A program made the translations under genes and the position numbers. From Anaerolineales bacterium (lineage in GTDB: Bacteria; Chloroflexota; Anaerolineae; Anaerolineales; Villigracilaceae): a stretch of DNA of 47,535 nt. Under the pieces are notes generated by a model. The model was given only the letters and a program-made list of their open reading frames with translations. It had not been told where the DNA came from and did not search any database. Below, piece by piece: positions 1 through 6,951 of the stretch (positions within the stretch are counted from its first letter, which is position 1; every line of letters begins with the position of its first letter). The DNA is taken from positions 1 through 47,535 of the forward strand of contig JASEHI010000011.1 in assembly GCA_030018695.1 (NCBI GenBank), in the 5' to 3' direction.

Positions 1-1
1 C

Positions 2-115
2 AAGGAACGCAACTATACGACAGAAAAAAACCGCCGCAACGATCCGAACCGGCTGGAATTCAATAAGTTTTGCCCCCGCTGCCGGAAGCATACCTCGCAT
101 CGCGAAACGAAGTAG
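2..115 (+). CDS. rpmG: 50S ribosomal protein L33, 3' part
   Basis: The window opens inside this gene; 37 codons remain before the TAG stop. The reading frame gives [18 protein letters not shown] followed by a basic tail with CPRC, KH and HRETK, which is the C-terminal half of bacterial L33, a small protein of the large subunit near the E site. The retained CPRC looks like half of the four-cysteine zinc site of the Zn-type L33; the first pair would lie upstream of the window. Its position directly before tRNA-Trp, secE and nusG is the usual one in many bacteria and supports the call. The 5' end is missing. Confidence 0.9.
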   Translation, partial: KERNYTTEKNRRNDPNRLEFNKFCPRCRKHTSHRETK

Positions 116-122
116 TCTGTTA

Positions 123-224
123 GTCGGATAGTCAAATGGTCTAATGGTCAAATAGTCACATTGTCAAAAAGTTGTGTAGTTGCTGACCAACAGACTATCA
201 GACTATGAGACTATCAGACACCAG
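123..224. repeat. Degenerate 8-bp repeat array with inverted halves
   Basis: From 123 to 170 six consecutive 8-bp units begin with GTC (gtcggata, gtcaaatg, gtctaatg, gtcaaata and so on). From about 190 the complementary form appears (gactatca, gactatga, gactatca). The two halves can therefore pair imperfectly as a long hairpin between rpmG and tRNA-Trp. No coding capacity is supported. It is one of several such short-period arrays in the window. Confidence 0.8.
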
Positions 225-231
225 ACTAAAT

Positions 232-304
232 AGGCCAGTAGCTCAATTGGTAGAGCTCTCGTCTCCAAAACGAGCGGTTGTGGGTTCAAGTCCTGCCTGG
301 CCTG
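232..304 (+). tRNA. trnW: tRNA-Trp (anticodon CCA)
   Basis: A 73-nt cloverleaf: acceptor AGGCCAG (232-238) pairs with CTGGCCT (297-303) with G304 as discriminator; the D arm begins GCTC; the anticodon stem CTCGT/ACGAG encloses CTCCAAA, giving anticodon CCA; the T arm contains GGTTCAAGTCC. The 3' CCA is not encoded. Placement between rpmG and secE is typical for tRNA-Trp in many bacteria. Confidence 0.97.
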
Positions 305-305
305 T

Positions 306-353
306 AAAGTGGTTGCGCAATTGGCAACCAAAGTGGTTGCGCAATTGGCAACC
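306..353 (+). repeat. Tandem 24-bp repeat, each unit a hairpin
   Basis: Two identical 24-bp units sit immediately after the tRNA (306-329 and 330-353). Each contains GGTTGC and GCAACC separated by a short loop, so the transcript would form two identical adjacent hairpins just 3' of tRNA-Trp. They could act in 3' processing or be a slippage duplication. There is no T-tract, so they are not a classical terminator. Confidence 0.75.
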
Positions 354-360
354 ATCGAAC

Positions 361-420
361 GACGCCGTCCTCCACCTCCGGGGGGCAATCCCCGCTGGAA
401 GCGATGTGAGGCGGCGTTTT
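361..420 (+). terminator. Terminator- or processing-like hairpin before secE
   Basis: GACGCCGTCCTCCAC (361-375) pairs imperfectly with GTGAGGCGGCGT (406-417), with an inner GGGG/CCCC helix and a short T run (TTTT, 417-420). It sits between tRNA-Trp and secE and may end or process the tRNA transcript. The T-tract is weak, so its function is uncertain. Confidence 0.4.
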
Positions 421-448
421 AACTCTCAGAGCTGAGAAGGAGTATCCC

Positions 449-667
449 TTGGCCAGGAAAGATAAAAAATCCAGACGTCAACCGAATGCCATCAGTCGCT
501 ATGTACGCGAAACGGTTGGCGAATTACGTAAAGTATCCTGGCCTAGCCGGCGGGAAGCGACCAATCTGACGATCATCGTCTTGATCGTGATGATCATCAT
601 GTCCATTTTTCTCTGGCTCGTGGACTTGGGTGGGAGTGGGCTGCTGGAGTTGATCATTCCGAAGTAA
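449..667 (+). CDS. secE: Preprotein translocase subunit SecE
   Basis: A 72-aa single-span membrane protein of the SecYEG channel. The N-terminal half is basic, followed by the family core YVRETVGELRKVSWPSR and one hydrophobic segment (about residues 42-62, LTIIVLIVMIIMSIFLWLVD). This is the short one-helix SecE found outside enterobacteria. The start is TTG at 449, chosen because AGAAGGAG lies seven bases upstream and the next methionine is too far inside. It is followed 30 bp later by nusG, the standard secE-nusG pairing. Confidence 0.95.
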   Translation: MARKDKKSRRQPNAISRYVRETVGELRKVSWPSRREATNLTIIVLIVMIIMSIFLWLVDLGGSGLLELIIPK

Positions 668-697
668 GATATTCGCGCGTTCACAAGAGGTTGTTGC

Positions 698-1375
698 ATG
701 TACGAGCAAGACACGGAAGAGCAGTACGAAGAACAGACCGAATCTGAGGAGAAATACTCTCGCTCAGATCAGCCTGTTTTAACCGACGCCGAGAGTGCGT
801 CTGCTCGCAACGAGTCCCCCAGCGAAACGCCGCCCGTCGAACCAAGCGGTGACCAACTGGCCTGGTACGTGATCCATTGTTATTCGGGCTACGAGAATAA
901 GGTGCGCCATAACCTCGAGCAACGCATCGAAACGATGGGCATGAAAGACAAGGTGTTCGACGTTGTCGTGCCAACCCAGGAAGAGGTCGAAGTGCAGGAT
1001 GGCAAGCGCCGCACGGTGGAACGCCATATCTTCCCCGGTTATGTGTTGGTCAACATGATCTTGAGCGAGGAATCATGGTTCGTGGTGCGCAATACACCCG
1101 GGGTGACCGGTTTCGTCGGCATGGGCACCATGCCCACAGCCTTGCGCCCGGAAGAGGTGGCTCAAATCCTCAAGCGTATGGAAGCCGAGGCGCCGACCGT
1201 CAAGGTAACGTTCAAGGTCGGCGAGCGCGTACGCATCATTGACGGCCCGTTCAACGACTTTCGCGGCGTCGTGGCAGAAATTGACATGCAACGCACCAAA
1301 GTGCGCGTCAGGGTCAGTTTCTTCGGACGGGAAACGCCTGTCGAATTGGATTTCCTGCAAGTTGAAAGGGCATAA
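698..1375 (+). CDS. nusG: Transcription termination/antitermination factor NusG
   Basis: A 225-aa NusG that binds RNA polymerase and couples it to Rho or ribosomal S10. Residues about 52-165 form the NGN domain (WYVIHCYSGYENKV, IFPGYVLVNM, NTPGVTGFVG) and the C-terminal residues carry a KOW domain (VGERVRIIDGPFNDFRGVV). The first 50 residues are a low-complexity acidic extension rich in Glu and Ser that is absent from E. coli NusG; such extensions occur in several phyla. The ATG at 698 has AGAGG upstream. It lies between secE and the L11 leader and is probably co-transcribed with secE. Confidence 0.95.
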   Translation: MYEQDTEEQYEEQTESEEKYSRSDQPVLTDAESASARNESPSETPPVEPSGDQLAWYVIHCYSGYENKVRHNLEQRIETMGMKDKVFDVVVPTQEEVEVQDGKRRTVERHIFPGYVLVNMILSEESWFVVRNTPGVTGFVGMGTMPTALRPEEVAQILKRMEAEAPTVKVTFKVGERVRIIDGPFNDFRGVVAEIDMQRTKVRVRVSFFGRETPVELDFLQVERA

Positions 1376-1410
1376 ATAAAACGTAAACGGGCAGCCGTGT
1401 GGCGGCCCGA

Positions 1411-1455
1411 TACCGTGGGAGGGTGTCCCTAAATCACCCGCTATTACCACAGGTA
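1411..1455 (+). promoter_or_regulatory. L1-binding autoregulatory hairpin in the rplK leader
   Basis: Seen: outer helix TACC-GTGG (1411-1418) with CCAC-A-GGTA (1447-1455), then an unpaired GA, inner helix GGGTG/CACCC (1421-1425 with 1435-1439) and an asymmetric GCTATTA strand. Known: ribosomal protein L1 recognises a GTGGGAGG element of this shape in 23S rRNA and represses its operon by binding a mimic in the mRNA. A second hairpin GTACCGG/CCGGTAC (1453-1475) abuts the Shine-Dalgarno (1476-1481) and shares bases with the outer helix, so the two folds could compete. Inferred role: translational feedback on rplK and rplA. Confidence 0.7.
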
Positions 1456-1489
1456 CCGGCAAAAGAGTCCGGTACAAGGAGATGAAAAA

Positions 1490-1915
1490 GTGGCAAAGAA
1501 ATTAAAAGCAATTATCAGACTGCAGATCGAGGCCGGGAAGGCTAATCCCGCGCCCCCCATCGGCCCGGCGCTGGCCGGACACGGCATCAATATCATGGCC
1601 TTCTGCAAGGAATACAACGCCCGGACTTCCAGCCGTCCCGGCGAGATCCTCCCGGCAGAGATCAACGTTTACACGGATGGCTCGTTCACCTTCGTCCTGA
1701 AGACTTCCCCGGCTGCGGTTCTGCTGCGCAAGGCCGCTGGAGTTGATAAAGGTTCAAGCGTACCGAACCGCGAAAAGGTCGGCCGGGTAACCCGCACCCA
1801 GGTCAAAGAGATTGCCGAACTCAAGATGAAGGACCTGAACGCCAATGATTTGGAAGGCGCGATGCGCCAGATCGAAGGCACCGCCCGCAGCATGGGCATT
1901 ACAATCGAAGGCTAG
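1490..1915 (+). CDS. rplK: 50S ribosomal protein L11
   Basis: A 141-aa L11, the length typical of the family. The N-terminal domain opens with [30 protein letters not shown], including the proline-rich PPIGPALG-like segment that forms the GTPase-associated centre with 23S rRNA; the C-terminal RNA-binding domain ends with SMGITIEG. The start is GTG at 1490, placed after AAGGAG; an ATG eight bases upstream is out of frame. It heads the L11-L1 pair and is preceded by an L1-type hairpin, so its translation is probably repressed by free L1. Confidence 0.97.
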   Translation: MAKKLKAIIRLQIEAGKANPAPPIGPALAGHGINIMAFCKEYNARTSSRPGEILPAEINVYTDGSFTFVLKTSPAAVLLRKAAGVDKGSSVPNREKVGRVTRTQVKEIAELKMKDLNANDLEGAMRQIEGTARSMGITIEG

Positions 1916-1921
1916 ACCTGT

Positions 1922-1961
1922 GCGCAGCACCCTTCGATAAACTCAGGGCAACGCCTACCAG
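1922..1961 (+). repeat. Interspersed palindromic repeat, long form
   Basis: Between rplK and rplA. It begins GCGCAGCACC, continues through the palindromic core CCTTCGATAAACTCAGGGCA and ends CGCCTACC. The same element recurs at 27303-27344 in reverse orientation, and shorter forms recur elsewhere in the window. It sits directly before the second L1-type hairpin. Confidence 0.75.
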
Positions 1962-1994
1962 GTGGGAGGGCCTATCCCGGCCCGCTTGCACCAC
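1962..1994 (+). promoter_or_regulatory. Second L1-binding-type hairpin, between rplK and rplA
   Basis: GTGG (1962-1965), unpaired GA, GGGCC (1968-1972), loop TATCCC, GGCCC (1979-1983), GCTTGCA, CCAC (1991-1994). The architecture is the same as in the rplK leader (GTGG-GA-five-base helix-loop-helix-seven-base strand-CCAC), while the inner helix and loop bases differ, so the shape appears conserved. It ends 12 nt before the rplA ATG and overlaps the approach to its ribosome binding site. Inferred: direct autoregulation of rplA by its product. Confidence 0.65.
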
Positions 1995-2006
1995 AAAGGA
2001 GAAAGC

Positions 2007-2726
2007 ATGTCGAAACACGGAAAGAAATATTTGGCCGCCCTGGCCAAAGTTGACTTGAATAATAACTACCCACCACGTCAGGCGATTGTCCTGGCGAAAG
2101 AGACTTCATCCACCAAGTTCGATGCGACTGTTGAAGTCCACATGCGCATGGGTCTCGACCCGCGCCAGGCTGACCAGCAGGTGCGGGATGTAATGGTTTT
2201 GCCGCATGGACTGGGCAAGGCAGTGCGCGTTCTGGTCTTCGCCGCAGGCGAAGGCGCCACCCTGGCTCGCAATGCCGGCGCGGACCTCGTTGCCGACGAT
2301 GACGAAACCATCAATAAGGTTCAGGCTGGTTGGACTGATTTTGACGTCGCCATCGCAACGCCTGAGATGATGGGCAAGGTCGGTAAACTCGGCCGCGTCC
2401 TCGGTCCGCGCGGCCTGATGCCAAACCCCAAAGCTGGAACGGTCGTCAATCCACAGGATATGGGCCGGGCAGTCACCGAGGCCAAGGCTGGCCGCGTTGA
2501 GTTCCGCTTGGATAAGACCGCCAACATCCACGTCCCGATCGGTAAAGTCTCGTTCGATGAGCAGAAACTGTACGAGAACTTCTCCGCCCTGATGGATGCA
2601 ATCAAGAAAGCCCGTCCGGCGGCCGCCAAGGGCAACTATATCAAGCGTATTACCATAGCCACAACGATGGGACCTGGCATCAAGATTGATGCCTTGCAGG
2701 CCCAATCAATGGATGTGAGCGAGTAG
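2007..2726 (+). CDS. rplA: 50S ribosomal protein L1
   Basis: A 239-aa L1, the protein of the mobile L1 stalk that releases E-site tRNA and also represses its own operon. Family signatures are [20 protein letters not shown], the conserved segment [18 protein letters not shown], and a final [14 protein letters not shown]. The ATG at 2007 follows AAAGGAG; an in-frame upstream start at 1962 would read through the regulatory hairpin and was rejected. A tandem repeat and the L10 leader follow. Confidence 0.96.
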   Translation: MSKHGKKYLAALAKVDLNNNYPPRQAIVLAKETSSTKFDATVEVHMRMGLDPRQADQQVRDVMVLPHGLGKAVRVLVFAAGEGATLARNAGADLVADDDETINKVQAGWTDFDVAIATPEMMGKVGKLGRVLGPRGLMPNPKAGTVVNPQDMGRAVTEAKAGRVEFRLDKTANIHVPIGKVSFDEQKLYENFSALMDAIKKARPAAAKGNYIKRITIATTMGPGIKIDALQAQSMDVSE

Positions 2727-2727
2727 A

Positions 2728-2821
2728 CCCTTCGACAAGGTTTCGACAAGCTCAACCTGGCAGCTCAGGGCAAGCCCTTCGACAAGGTTTCGACAAGCTC
2801 AACCTGGCAGCTCAGGGCAAG
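2728..2821 (+). repeat. Perfect tandem duplication of a 47-bp palindromic repeat unit
   Basis: Two identical 47-bp units (2728-2774, 2775-2821), each starting CCCTTCGACAAGG and ending CTCAGGGCAAG, lie two bases after the rplA stop. The ends are the two arms of the CCTTCG...CTCAGGGCA palindrome seen elsewhere in the window, here interrupted by an extra TTTCGACAAGCTCAACCTGG segment. The identity of the units implies a recent duplication. Confidence 0.85.
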
Positions 2822-2844
2822 CTACCCGCGCCCGAGACAATTTA

Positions 2845-2975
2845 TTAATTCGCCGAAGACAGCAGGTGTTCCGCGACTACGGGCTGTGTCACCCCAAAGG
2901 GGTGCAGGCAAGTTCAGCCCTTCGCCCGGGACTTAATCTCCTGCTCAGGTGAAGACTTACGGTAGATTACCGTCC
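2845..2975 (+). ncRNA. Ribosomal protein L10 leader
   Basis: The segment has the hallmarks of the bacterial L10 leader: GCCGAAGACAGCAGGTG (2852-2868), closing pairing AGCAGG (2861-2866) with CCTGCT (2940-2945), an inner helix GGGCTG/CAGCCC (2881-2886 with 2915-2920) capped by a CACCCC/GGGGTG hairpin (2890-2904), and a downstream CAGGTGAAGAC. Known role: binding of the L10-L12 complex controls rplJL expression. It is followed by an attenuator-like terminator. Confidence 0.8.
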
Positions 2976-3002
2976 CCTTTTGCCGAGTAGTCCTTTAGGG
3001 AG

Positions 3003-3038
3003 AAAAGTCTTTGCCTGGTTCTCGGGCAAAGACTTTTT
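3003..3038 (+). terminator. Attenuator terminator before rplJ
   Basis: AAAAGTCTTTGCC (3003-3015) pairs with GGCAAAGACTTTTT (3025-3038), ending in a T run; a textbook intrinsic terminator placed between the L10 leader and the rplJ ribosome binding site. It would let L10-L12 binding be coupled to premature termination. Confidence 0.8.
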
Positions 3039-3061
3039 ACATAGAAAGGAGGTGAAATTCT

Positions 3062-3598
3062 TTGGCCATTTCTAAGCAACAGAAAGAGACGCTCCTGACC
3101 CAATACATAGAATGGCTCGGTCAAAGCCAGGCCGTCATCCTGGTTGAATATACCGGCGTGAAAATGAAAGACCTTGACGCTATCCGAGCCAGGCTACGCG
3201 AGGCTGGCGGCGAATTCCACGTGGTTAAGAACACGCTGGCGAGGCTCGCCCTCGAGAAAAGCGGCAGGTCCATTCCGGCTGGTTACCTTGAAAATAGCAC
3301 CGCGATGGGCTTTGCATTTTCGGATGCCCCGGCAGTCGCCAAGTCACTCGCGGCCGTCATCAAGAACACGGATGCCATCAAGGTCAAAGGCGGATACCTG
3401 GGCGCCCAGCCCCTTTCTGCTGCGGAAGTCAAGGCGCTGGCCGATTTGCCGCCGCTGCCTGTGCTGCGCAGTCAACTGCTGGGTACTTTGCTGGCCCCCG
3501 CCAGCAAACTTGTCCGCACGTTGGCCGAACCTGGTCGCCAGGTGGCTTTTGTGATCAAAGCGTATTCTGAAAAGAGCGCCATGCCCGTCGCGGCGTGA
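3062..3598 (+). CDS. rplJ: 50S ribosomal protein L10
   Basis: A 178-aa L10, the base of the L7/L12 stalk. The N-terminal domain contains VILVEYTGVKMKDLDAIRARL and the conserved VVKNTLARLAL; the C-terminal helix that carries L12 dimers is the region after LLGTLLAPASKLVRTL. The start is TTG at 3062, supported by a strong AGGAGGTG just upstream. It is preceded by an L10 leader and attenuator and followed by rplL, so the stalk pair is regulated together. Confidence 0.96.
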   Translation: MAISKQQKETLLTQYIEWLGQSQAVILVEYTGVKMKDLDAIRARLREAGGEFHVVKNTLARLALEKSGRSIPAGYLENSTAMGFAFSDAPAVAKSLAAVIKNTDAIKVKGGYLGAQPLSAAEVKALADLPPLPVLRSQLLGTLLAPASKLVRTLAEPGRQVAFVIKAYSEKSAMPVAA

Positions 3599-3676
3599 GA
3601 TATTCGACGGCGATTGCCGTCAGACGACGAAAGTCGTACCGAAAAATATACAAAGCAAATTTGAAGGAGTATTAAA

Positions 3677-4054
3677 ATGGCTGATTTAGAAAAACTGGTC
3701 GAGCAACTGAGCGAGTTGAGCGTGCTCGAAGCTGCTGACCTGGTCAAAAAACTGGAAGACAAATGGGGTGTTTCCGCCGCAGCCCCTGTGGCGATGGCTG
3801 GCATGGCGGCTGCTCCGGCAGTTGCTGAAGCTGTCGAGGAAAAGACCGAGTTCGACGTAGTCATCAAGGATACCGGCCCCAAGAAGATCGAGGTCATCAA
3901 GGTCATCCGCCAATTGACCGCCCTCGGTCTGAAGGAAGCTAAGGACCTCTCCGAGTTTATCGGCGGCAAGGTGCTTTCCGCGGTCGGCAAGGAAGCCGCC
4001 ATGGATGCCAAGAAAAAACTCGAGGAAGCCGGCGCGGTCATCGAGGTCGCCTAA
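3677..4054 (+). CDS. rplL: 50S ribosomal protein L7/L12
   Basis: A 125-aa stalk protein that recruits translation factors. It shows the N-terminal dimerisation part ([28 protein letters not shown]), an alanine-rich hinge (about residues 35-55) and the C-terminal domain with TEFDVVIKD and [10 protein letters not shown]. The ATG at 3677 follows GAAGGAG. The 78-nt gap after rplJ carries two small hairpins (GACGGC/GCCGTC and ACGAC/GTCGT), possibly processing sites that raise rplL over rplJ. A strong terminator follows, so rpoBC is not part of this unit. Confidence 0.97.
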   Translation: MADLEKLVEQLSELSVLEAADLVKKLEDKWGVSAAAPVAMAGMAAAPAVAEAVEEKTEFDVVIKDTGPKKIEVIKVIRQLTALGLKEAKDLSEFIGGKVLSAVGKEAAMDAKKKLEEAGAVIEVA

Positions 4055-4070
4055 CCTTCCAAAAGATATC

Positions 4071-4113
4071 CCAATTAAAAAGACGGCTCGTTGAGAGCCG
4101 TCTTTTTAATTGG
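4071..4113 (+). terminator. Strong intrinsic terminator after rplL
   Basis: A perfect 19-bp stem (4071-4089 with 4095-4113) around loop GTTGA, GC-rich in the middle (GACGGCTC/GAGCCGTC) and flanked by A and T runs, so it could work on both strands. A second palindrome GCTGACCCC/GGGGTCAGC overlaps its end (4113-4142). It closes the ribosomal protein operon. Confidence 0.92.
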
Positions 4114-4215
4114 CTGACCCCACGAGCATTCGCGGGGTCAGCTAAACCAACTCAGAAGGAGGAGAGGAAACAACCAATAACCGGGCGATAGCAGAGGAGG
4201 ATTGCCCGTTATTGC

Positions 4216-4440
4216 CTACTGACGAAAAGGATCGTAATCTGGATTTGTGCCGGCCCAGATGCACGCCGCTTGAGCAAATTGGTTACAAATCATCCCATGC
4301 GAGCAGCGGCGGGCGTTGACTCTCGGCGGTTGATTCGGCAAGAAGTCAATTGGATAGACCACTTGCGTCTCCAGGGCGACTTCACGATTGGCATGCTCAC
4401 AGTAACAAACCTTGCTCACTTCCCAAAATCGTTCCGCCAT
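4216..4440 (-). CDS. Small cysteine-rich hypothetical protein
   Basis: A 74-aa protein that I believe is a real gene. The ATG at 4440 has GGAG at a good distance. It has cysteines at residues 12, 14, 46, 52 and 60 with His16 and His48, a composition suggesting metal binding, and ends with the tract CIWAGTNPDYDPF. No signal peptide or membrane segment is visible. It stands alone between the rplL terminator and a DUF1232 gene on the same strand. I do not recognise a function. Confidence 0.6.
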   Translation of the reverse strand: MAERFWEVSKVCYCEHANREVALETQVVYPIDFLPNQPPRVNARRCSHGMICNQFAQAACIWAGTNPDYDPFRQ

Positions 4441-4595
4441 AGCACATCTCCAGAACTACCCAGTAGTGTATAACTTACCTGCCAATCTACGTAGTGACAG
4501 TCATCACAATTCGGGATGGACGAATCGCTCATTTCATTTCGGATGACATAAGTCAGAAATGAAAGTGACCTCCCAGTTGGCGGATGAGAACTGGC

Positions 4596-4988
4596 TCACT
4601 CCGGGTGCGTATCTTCCGGCACATCCCGAGGCGTTACCTCCACGATATCTGTCTCTTCGGGCGCATCGCGCCAGGCGCCGGGGATCACCTTCTGCAAGGC
4701 ATTCATGTGTTCCTGAACGACATCTTCGGGACACAGAGCCGTGAACATGGAGACGCCGATCCAAATAATGGCGGCGTCATCCAATGCGCCGATGAACGGA
4801 AGGACGAGACCGGGAAAAAAGTCGAGTGGTGAAACCAGGTAAACCAGCGCGGCAACAGGTAAAAGTTTCAGGAAAAAATTGACGCGGCGGTCGCCCATCA
4901 GGCGCAGGATAAGTTTGAACTGAAGAATAATATCCTGAAGGAATCCGCCCGGCTGCGGCCAGGTTATTTCATGGGTTTTTGTTTTCAT
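4596..4988 (-). CDS. DUF1232 (YkvA-like) small membrane protein
   Basis: 130 aa. The DUF1232 core is clear: KLLPVAALVYLVSPLDFFPG followed by IGALDDAAIIWIG, a hydrophobic hairpin with the YLVSPLDFxP signature. The C-terminal 35 residues are acidic and probably cytoplasmic. The start ATG at 4988 follows AGAGGAG; a longer in-frame start ten codons upstream has no ribosome binding site. The family is widespread, and its molecular role is not established. Confidence 0.85.
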   Translation of the reverse strand: MKTKTHEITWPQPGGFLQDIILQFKLILRLMGDRRVNFFLKLLPVAALVYLVSPLDFFPGLVLPFIGALDDAAIIWIGVSMFTALCPEDVVQEHMNALQKVIPGAWRDAPEETDIVEVTPRDVPEDTHPE

Positions 4989-5512
4989 TTTCAACTCCTC
5001 TAAAAAATACCTTTTCAATGATTTTGTCCACTGAAAAAACTAACCGCTGAGAACGCAGAGTTCTTCATTTGTCTTATCGGCAATAAGGTCAGATTCTCTT
5101 TTGCATCGAATTTTCACCCTGGCCTGGGGCCAGTGCAGGCGAATTTCCCGAAGAAAATTCGTCCATTTCGTGTAATTCGATGAAGAAAAAGTTATTACCG
5201 ATAATGTCTAACATACATACGATAAAGATGCTGCGTGGTCTCAACCGCGAAGCGATCCAACGGGTGGATCTGGTTGAGCAAGTTTTTCGCCAAAGGCCTA
5301 CTCGGCAAAGCGCAGGTGGACGATCCAGAAGGCCATACACGTATTATACGTCAATCGAGACCGTTTTAGTCAAGGAGTGATCCCAGGTTGAGCTTACCAC
5401 GAAGTCGCCAAGGCACGAAAGCCTTATCGTTTTCTTGGTGGCACTGTGCCCGTACTCGAACTGCGGTACAATTTAACCATCAGTCGTAAATCGTAAATCG
5501 AAGAGGTTCCCC
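4989..5512. other. Non-coding stretch of decayed short repeats
   Basis: No gene is convincing here. The sequence is largely degenerate 7-9 bp phrases: aattcgtcc/atttcgtgt/aattcgatg (about 5153-5181), accacgaag/tcgccaagg/cacgaaagc (5396-5425) and cgtaaat repeats (5486-5502). A short-form interspersed repeat, GGCCTACTCGGCAAAG, lies at 5295-5310. A 66-codon open frame (5180-5380) spans these repeats and has no family resemblance. A TACAAT box (5466-5471) could serve the following HAD gene. Confidence 0.6.
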
Positions 5513-6196
5513 ATGCCCCTTGACCTGACCCGCATCCGCGCCCTGTGTTTCGACGTGGACGGCACGCTCAGCGATACCGATGACCTGTTCGTCGAAAAAC
5601 TGGCGCACATCTTGCAGCCCTTGCACTTTCTATTTCCCAAGAAAAACGTGAAGCAGGTTGCCCGGCGTATCGTTATGGCTAGCGAAGCGCCGGCCAACTT
5701 CCTGATCGGTCTGCCGGACGTCATTGGCTTGGACGATGAATTTTTTGTGCTGATTGATATCGCCTATCGAAGGCTGGGGCATACACCAAAGAAAAACTTC
5801 CTGCTCATCCCCGGTGTGAAAGCAATGCTTCAGGGACTCAGCCAATACTACCCGCTGGCGGTCGTCAGCGCCCGGGATGCCCGGACGACAAACCTTTTTC
5901 TCGAACAATTTGATCTGCTACCGCTTTTCAAGTGCATTGCCACCGCCCAAACCTGCAAGCACACCAAACCCTTCCCGGACCCGGTGCTGTGGGCCGCGGA
6001 AAAAATGGGCGTCCCGCCTGAGGCCTGCCTGATGATCGGCGATACGACAGTAGACATCCGCGCCGGGAAATCCGCCGGCGCACAGACTGTCGGCGTGTTA
6101 TGCGGATTCGGCGAAGAGGAGGAACTCCGCCGCCGGGGCGCGGATTTGATCCTGACATCAACGGCGGAATTATCCGAGGCGTTGTCCCAACAGTGA
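5513..6196 (+). CDS. HAD-superfamily phosphatase (phosphoglycolate phosphatase-like)
   Basis: 227 aa. HAD motifs are complete: motif I FDVDGTLSD (catalytic Asp at residues 14 and 16), motif II VVSARDA, motif III Lys in KHTKPFPDPV, and motif IV MIGDTTVDIRAG. The helical insert between motifs I and II marks the C1-cap group that includes phosphoglycolate phosphatase and phosphonatase; the actual substrate cannot be told from sequence. AGAGG lies upstream of ATG 5513. It is a single-gene unit followed by a damaged lipoprotein gene. Confidence 0.85.
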   Translation: MPLDLTRIRALCFDVDGTLSDTDDLFVEKLAHILQPLHFLFPKKNVKQVARRIVMASEAPANFLIGLPDVIGLDDEFFVLIDIAYRRLGHTPKKNFLLIPGVKAMLQGLSQYYPLAVVSARDARTTNLFLEQFDLLPLFKCIATAQTCKHTKPFPDPVLWAAEKMGVPPEACLMIGDTTVDIRAGKSAGAQTVGVLCGFGEEEELRRRGADLILTSTAELSEALSQQ

Positions 6197-6260
6197 CCTT
6201 TCGCAACCAATCCATCGCCTTGGCGTATACTCTATAGAATTCATCTCAGGAGGTTCTTCC

Positions 6261-6951
6261 ATGTTCCGTAAACTTATCCCCGTTATGCTTCTCCTGGCGC
6301 TGCTCGTCACCGCCTGCGGCCTGCAAGTCAGCCTGCCCATCACCCCCGGCCCTACCGTGACGGATGAGATCAGCATCCCCCTGCCCGACGCGGCCAAGCC
6401 GGTCAATTTAACCCTGGCCTTTGGCGCGGGCACGCTCTCACTATCTCCCGGCTCGAACGCCCTGGTCTCCGGCACGACTACCTATAATATCCCTGATTTT
6501 AAACCCGTAGTGACCGTGACTGGCAATTCCATCCGCATGGCGCAGGGGAATTACACACTGACGAGTATTCCTGACTTTTCCAACATCAAGAACGAATGGG
6601 AGCTGAAACTTGGCGCCGCGCCGATGGATCTAAGCATCGAAGCCGGGGCGTATAAGGCCGATTACGAGTTCGGCGGACTGGCGCTCACCAACCTGACAGT
6701 CAAGGACGGCGCAGCGAGTGTCAAGCTGGCCTTCTCAGCGCCCAACAAATCAGAGATGGGCATGTTGCGTTATGAAACTGGTCATCCCGACCGGCGTCCC
6801 GGCCCAGTTGACCGTGGAAGGTGGCCTCTCGAACGTCAGCGTTCCCGAAGGGTGGACCAAGAATGGGAACGTCTACACCCAGAGCGGGTCCGGCCCGACG
6901 CTGACCATCATCGTCGAGATCGGCGCCGGTAATCTAACCGTCAGCCGTTGA
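6261..6951 (+). pseudogene. Lipoprotein of adhesin/toast-rack type, frameshifted by an internal deletion
   Basis: The first frame gives a lipoprotein signal (MFRKLIPVMLLLALLVTACG, lipobox LVTAC) and a beta-rich repeat protein up to about 6770 (SAPNKSEMGMLRYETG). After that the original frame becomes an arginine-rich nonsense tail to 6932, while the +1 frame continues sensibly as KLVIPTGVPAQLTVEGGLSN and GSGPTLTIIVEIGAGNLTVS to a stop at 6951. Related proteins have a further stretch between these points, so I infer a deletion at the shared bases gaaactgg near 6774. A TATACT box and AGGAGG precede the ATG. The 3' end overlaps the convergent endonuclease gene by 18 bp. Confidence 0.7.

Noticed and set aside
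1962..2006. An upstream in-frame start for rplA at 1962
   Set aside because: It would translate the L1-type hairpin, while ATG 2007 has a good ribosome binding site and the normal L1 N-terminus.
5180..5380. A 66-codon plus-strand open frame (MKKKLLPIMSN...)
   Set aside because: It crosses degenerate repeats and the interspersed element, has no family likeness and no clear ribosome binding site.
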